NCBI GenBank assembly: GCA_017625185.1
Contig: JAGALN010000198.1
Span: forward strand, 1 to 6,524
Length of the DNA stretch: 6,524 bases
Direction: 5' to 3'
Origin: Clostridia bacterium
GTDB lineage: Bacteria > Bacillota > Clostridia > Monoglobales > Monoglobaceae
Of this stretch, positions 6,371-6,524 are shown in pieces. The position numbers and the translations under genes were made by a program. The notes beneath the pieces were generated by a model that searched no databases, was not told the origin of the DNA, and saw nothing but the letters and a program-made list of their open reading frames with translations. Positions within the stretch are counted from its first letter, which is position 1. Every line of letters starts with the position of its first letter.

Positions 6371-6524
6371 TACTGTTAAGGAAAGTCAAAGGGCAGAAAC
6401 ACTCGTGTTTCTGCCCTTTTCATATACAACATAGATTTTATTTTCTTTGCCAGACCCCGTTGCGCTTGCCTAGCCCAAGCGCCACTTCGCCCCCTTCGGG
6501 GGCATCAGCAAAAGGGGCTGCCGC
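6371..6524. repeat. Right arm of the 154-bp inverted repeat, cut by the window end
   Basis: It is the inverted copy of 56-209 with four mismatches. The agreement continues to the last base of the window, so the arm is probably incomplete here. It carries the same palindrome (6388-6419), the 7-bp hairpin (6462-6482) and the 6-bp GCCCCC/GGGGGC hairpin (6489-6503). The outermost hairpin is only partly included. It lies about 300 bases upstream of glgB, so any gene further right is separated from the operon by this structure. Confidence 0.93.
6388..6419. terminator. Palindromic hairpin upstream of the operon, likely bidirectional terminator
   Basis: This has the same 14-bp stem and 4-base loop as the hairpin at 161-192, inverted. 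On the plus strand it ends in CCCTTTT; on the minus strand it ends in CCCTTT, followed by GACTTT. It could block read-through into the operon from a gene to the right, leaving expression to the promoter at 6161-6189. Whether it really terminates is inferred from shape only. Confidence 0.55.

Noticed and set aside
5985..6434. 149-residue plus-strand frame running through the promoter region into the right repeat arm
   Set aside because: It is antisense to the glgB start, crosses a non-coding repeat and a terminator-like palindrome, and has low-complexity composition. A chance frame is likelier.

Overview
The window holds a complete four-gene glycogen biosynthesis operon, all on the minus strand. 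In transcription order it is glgB (branching enzyme), glgC (ADP-glucose pyrophosphorylase), glgD (non-catalytic-looking GlgC paralogue) and glgA (glycogen synthase). The separate GlgC/GlgD pair, the gene order and the purine-rich ribosome binding sites point to a Gram-positive Firmicute, most likely a gut-type Clostridia (Lachnospiraceae or Oscillospiraceae-like). Genus cannot be told from the sequence alone.

Layout, left to right. Positions 1-55 carry no recognisable gene. Positions 56-209 are the left arm of a long inverted repeat; it ends in a strong palindromic hairpin (161-192) that serves as the terminator downstream of glgA. Then come glgA (230-1663), glgD (1692-2819), glgC (2890-4110) and glgB (4133-6067), with gaps of 28, 70 and 22 bases, so they are almost certainly one transcript. 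Upstream of glgB are a good ribosome binding site, a strongly folded leader (6098-6153) and a near-consensus sigma-A-type promoter (6161-6189). An AT-rich, gene-free stretch rich in small inverted repeats (6190-6370) follows. The right arm of the long inverted repeat (6371-6524) runs to the window edge.

How the genes work together: GlgC, probably in a complex with GlgD, makes ADP-glucose from glucose-1-phosphate and ATP. GlgA polymerises it into alpha-1,4-glucan, and GlgB adds alpha-1,6 branches. No glycogen phosphorylase or debranching gene lies in the window, so this locus is for synthesis only.

The enzymes themselves look ordinary and intact. The unusual part is the frame around them. Two arms of at least 154 bp, in opposite orientation and matching at 150 of 154 positions, bracket the whole operon. 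Each carries the same series of hairpins. No transposase or recombinase is visible in the window, so whether this is a dispersed non-coding repeat, the ends of a mobile unit, or a substrate for inversion remains open.
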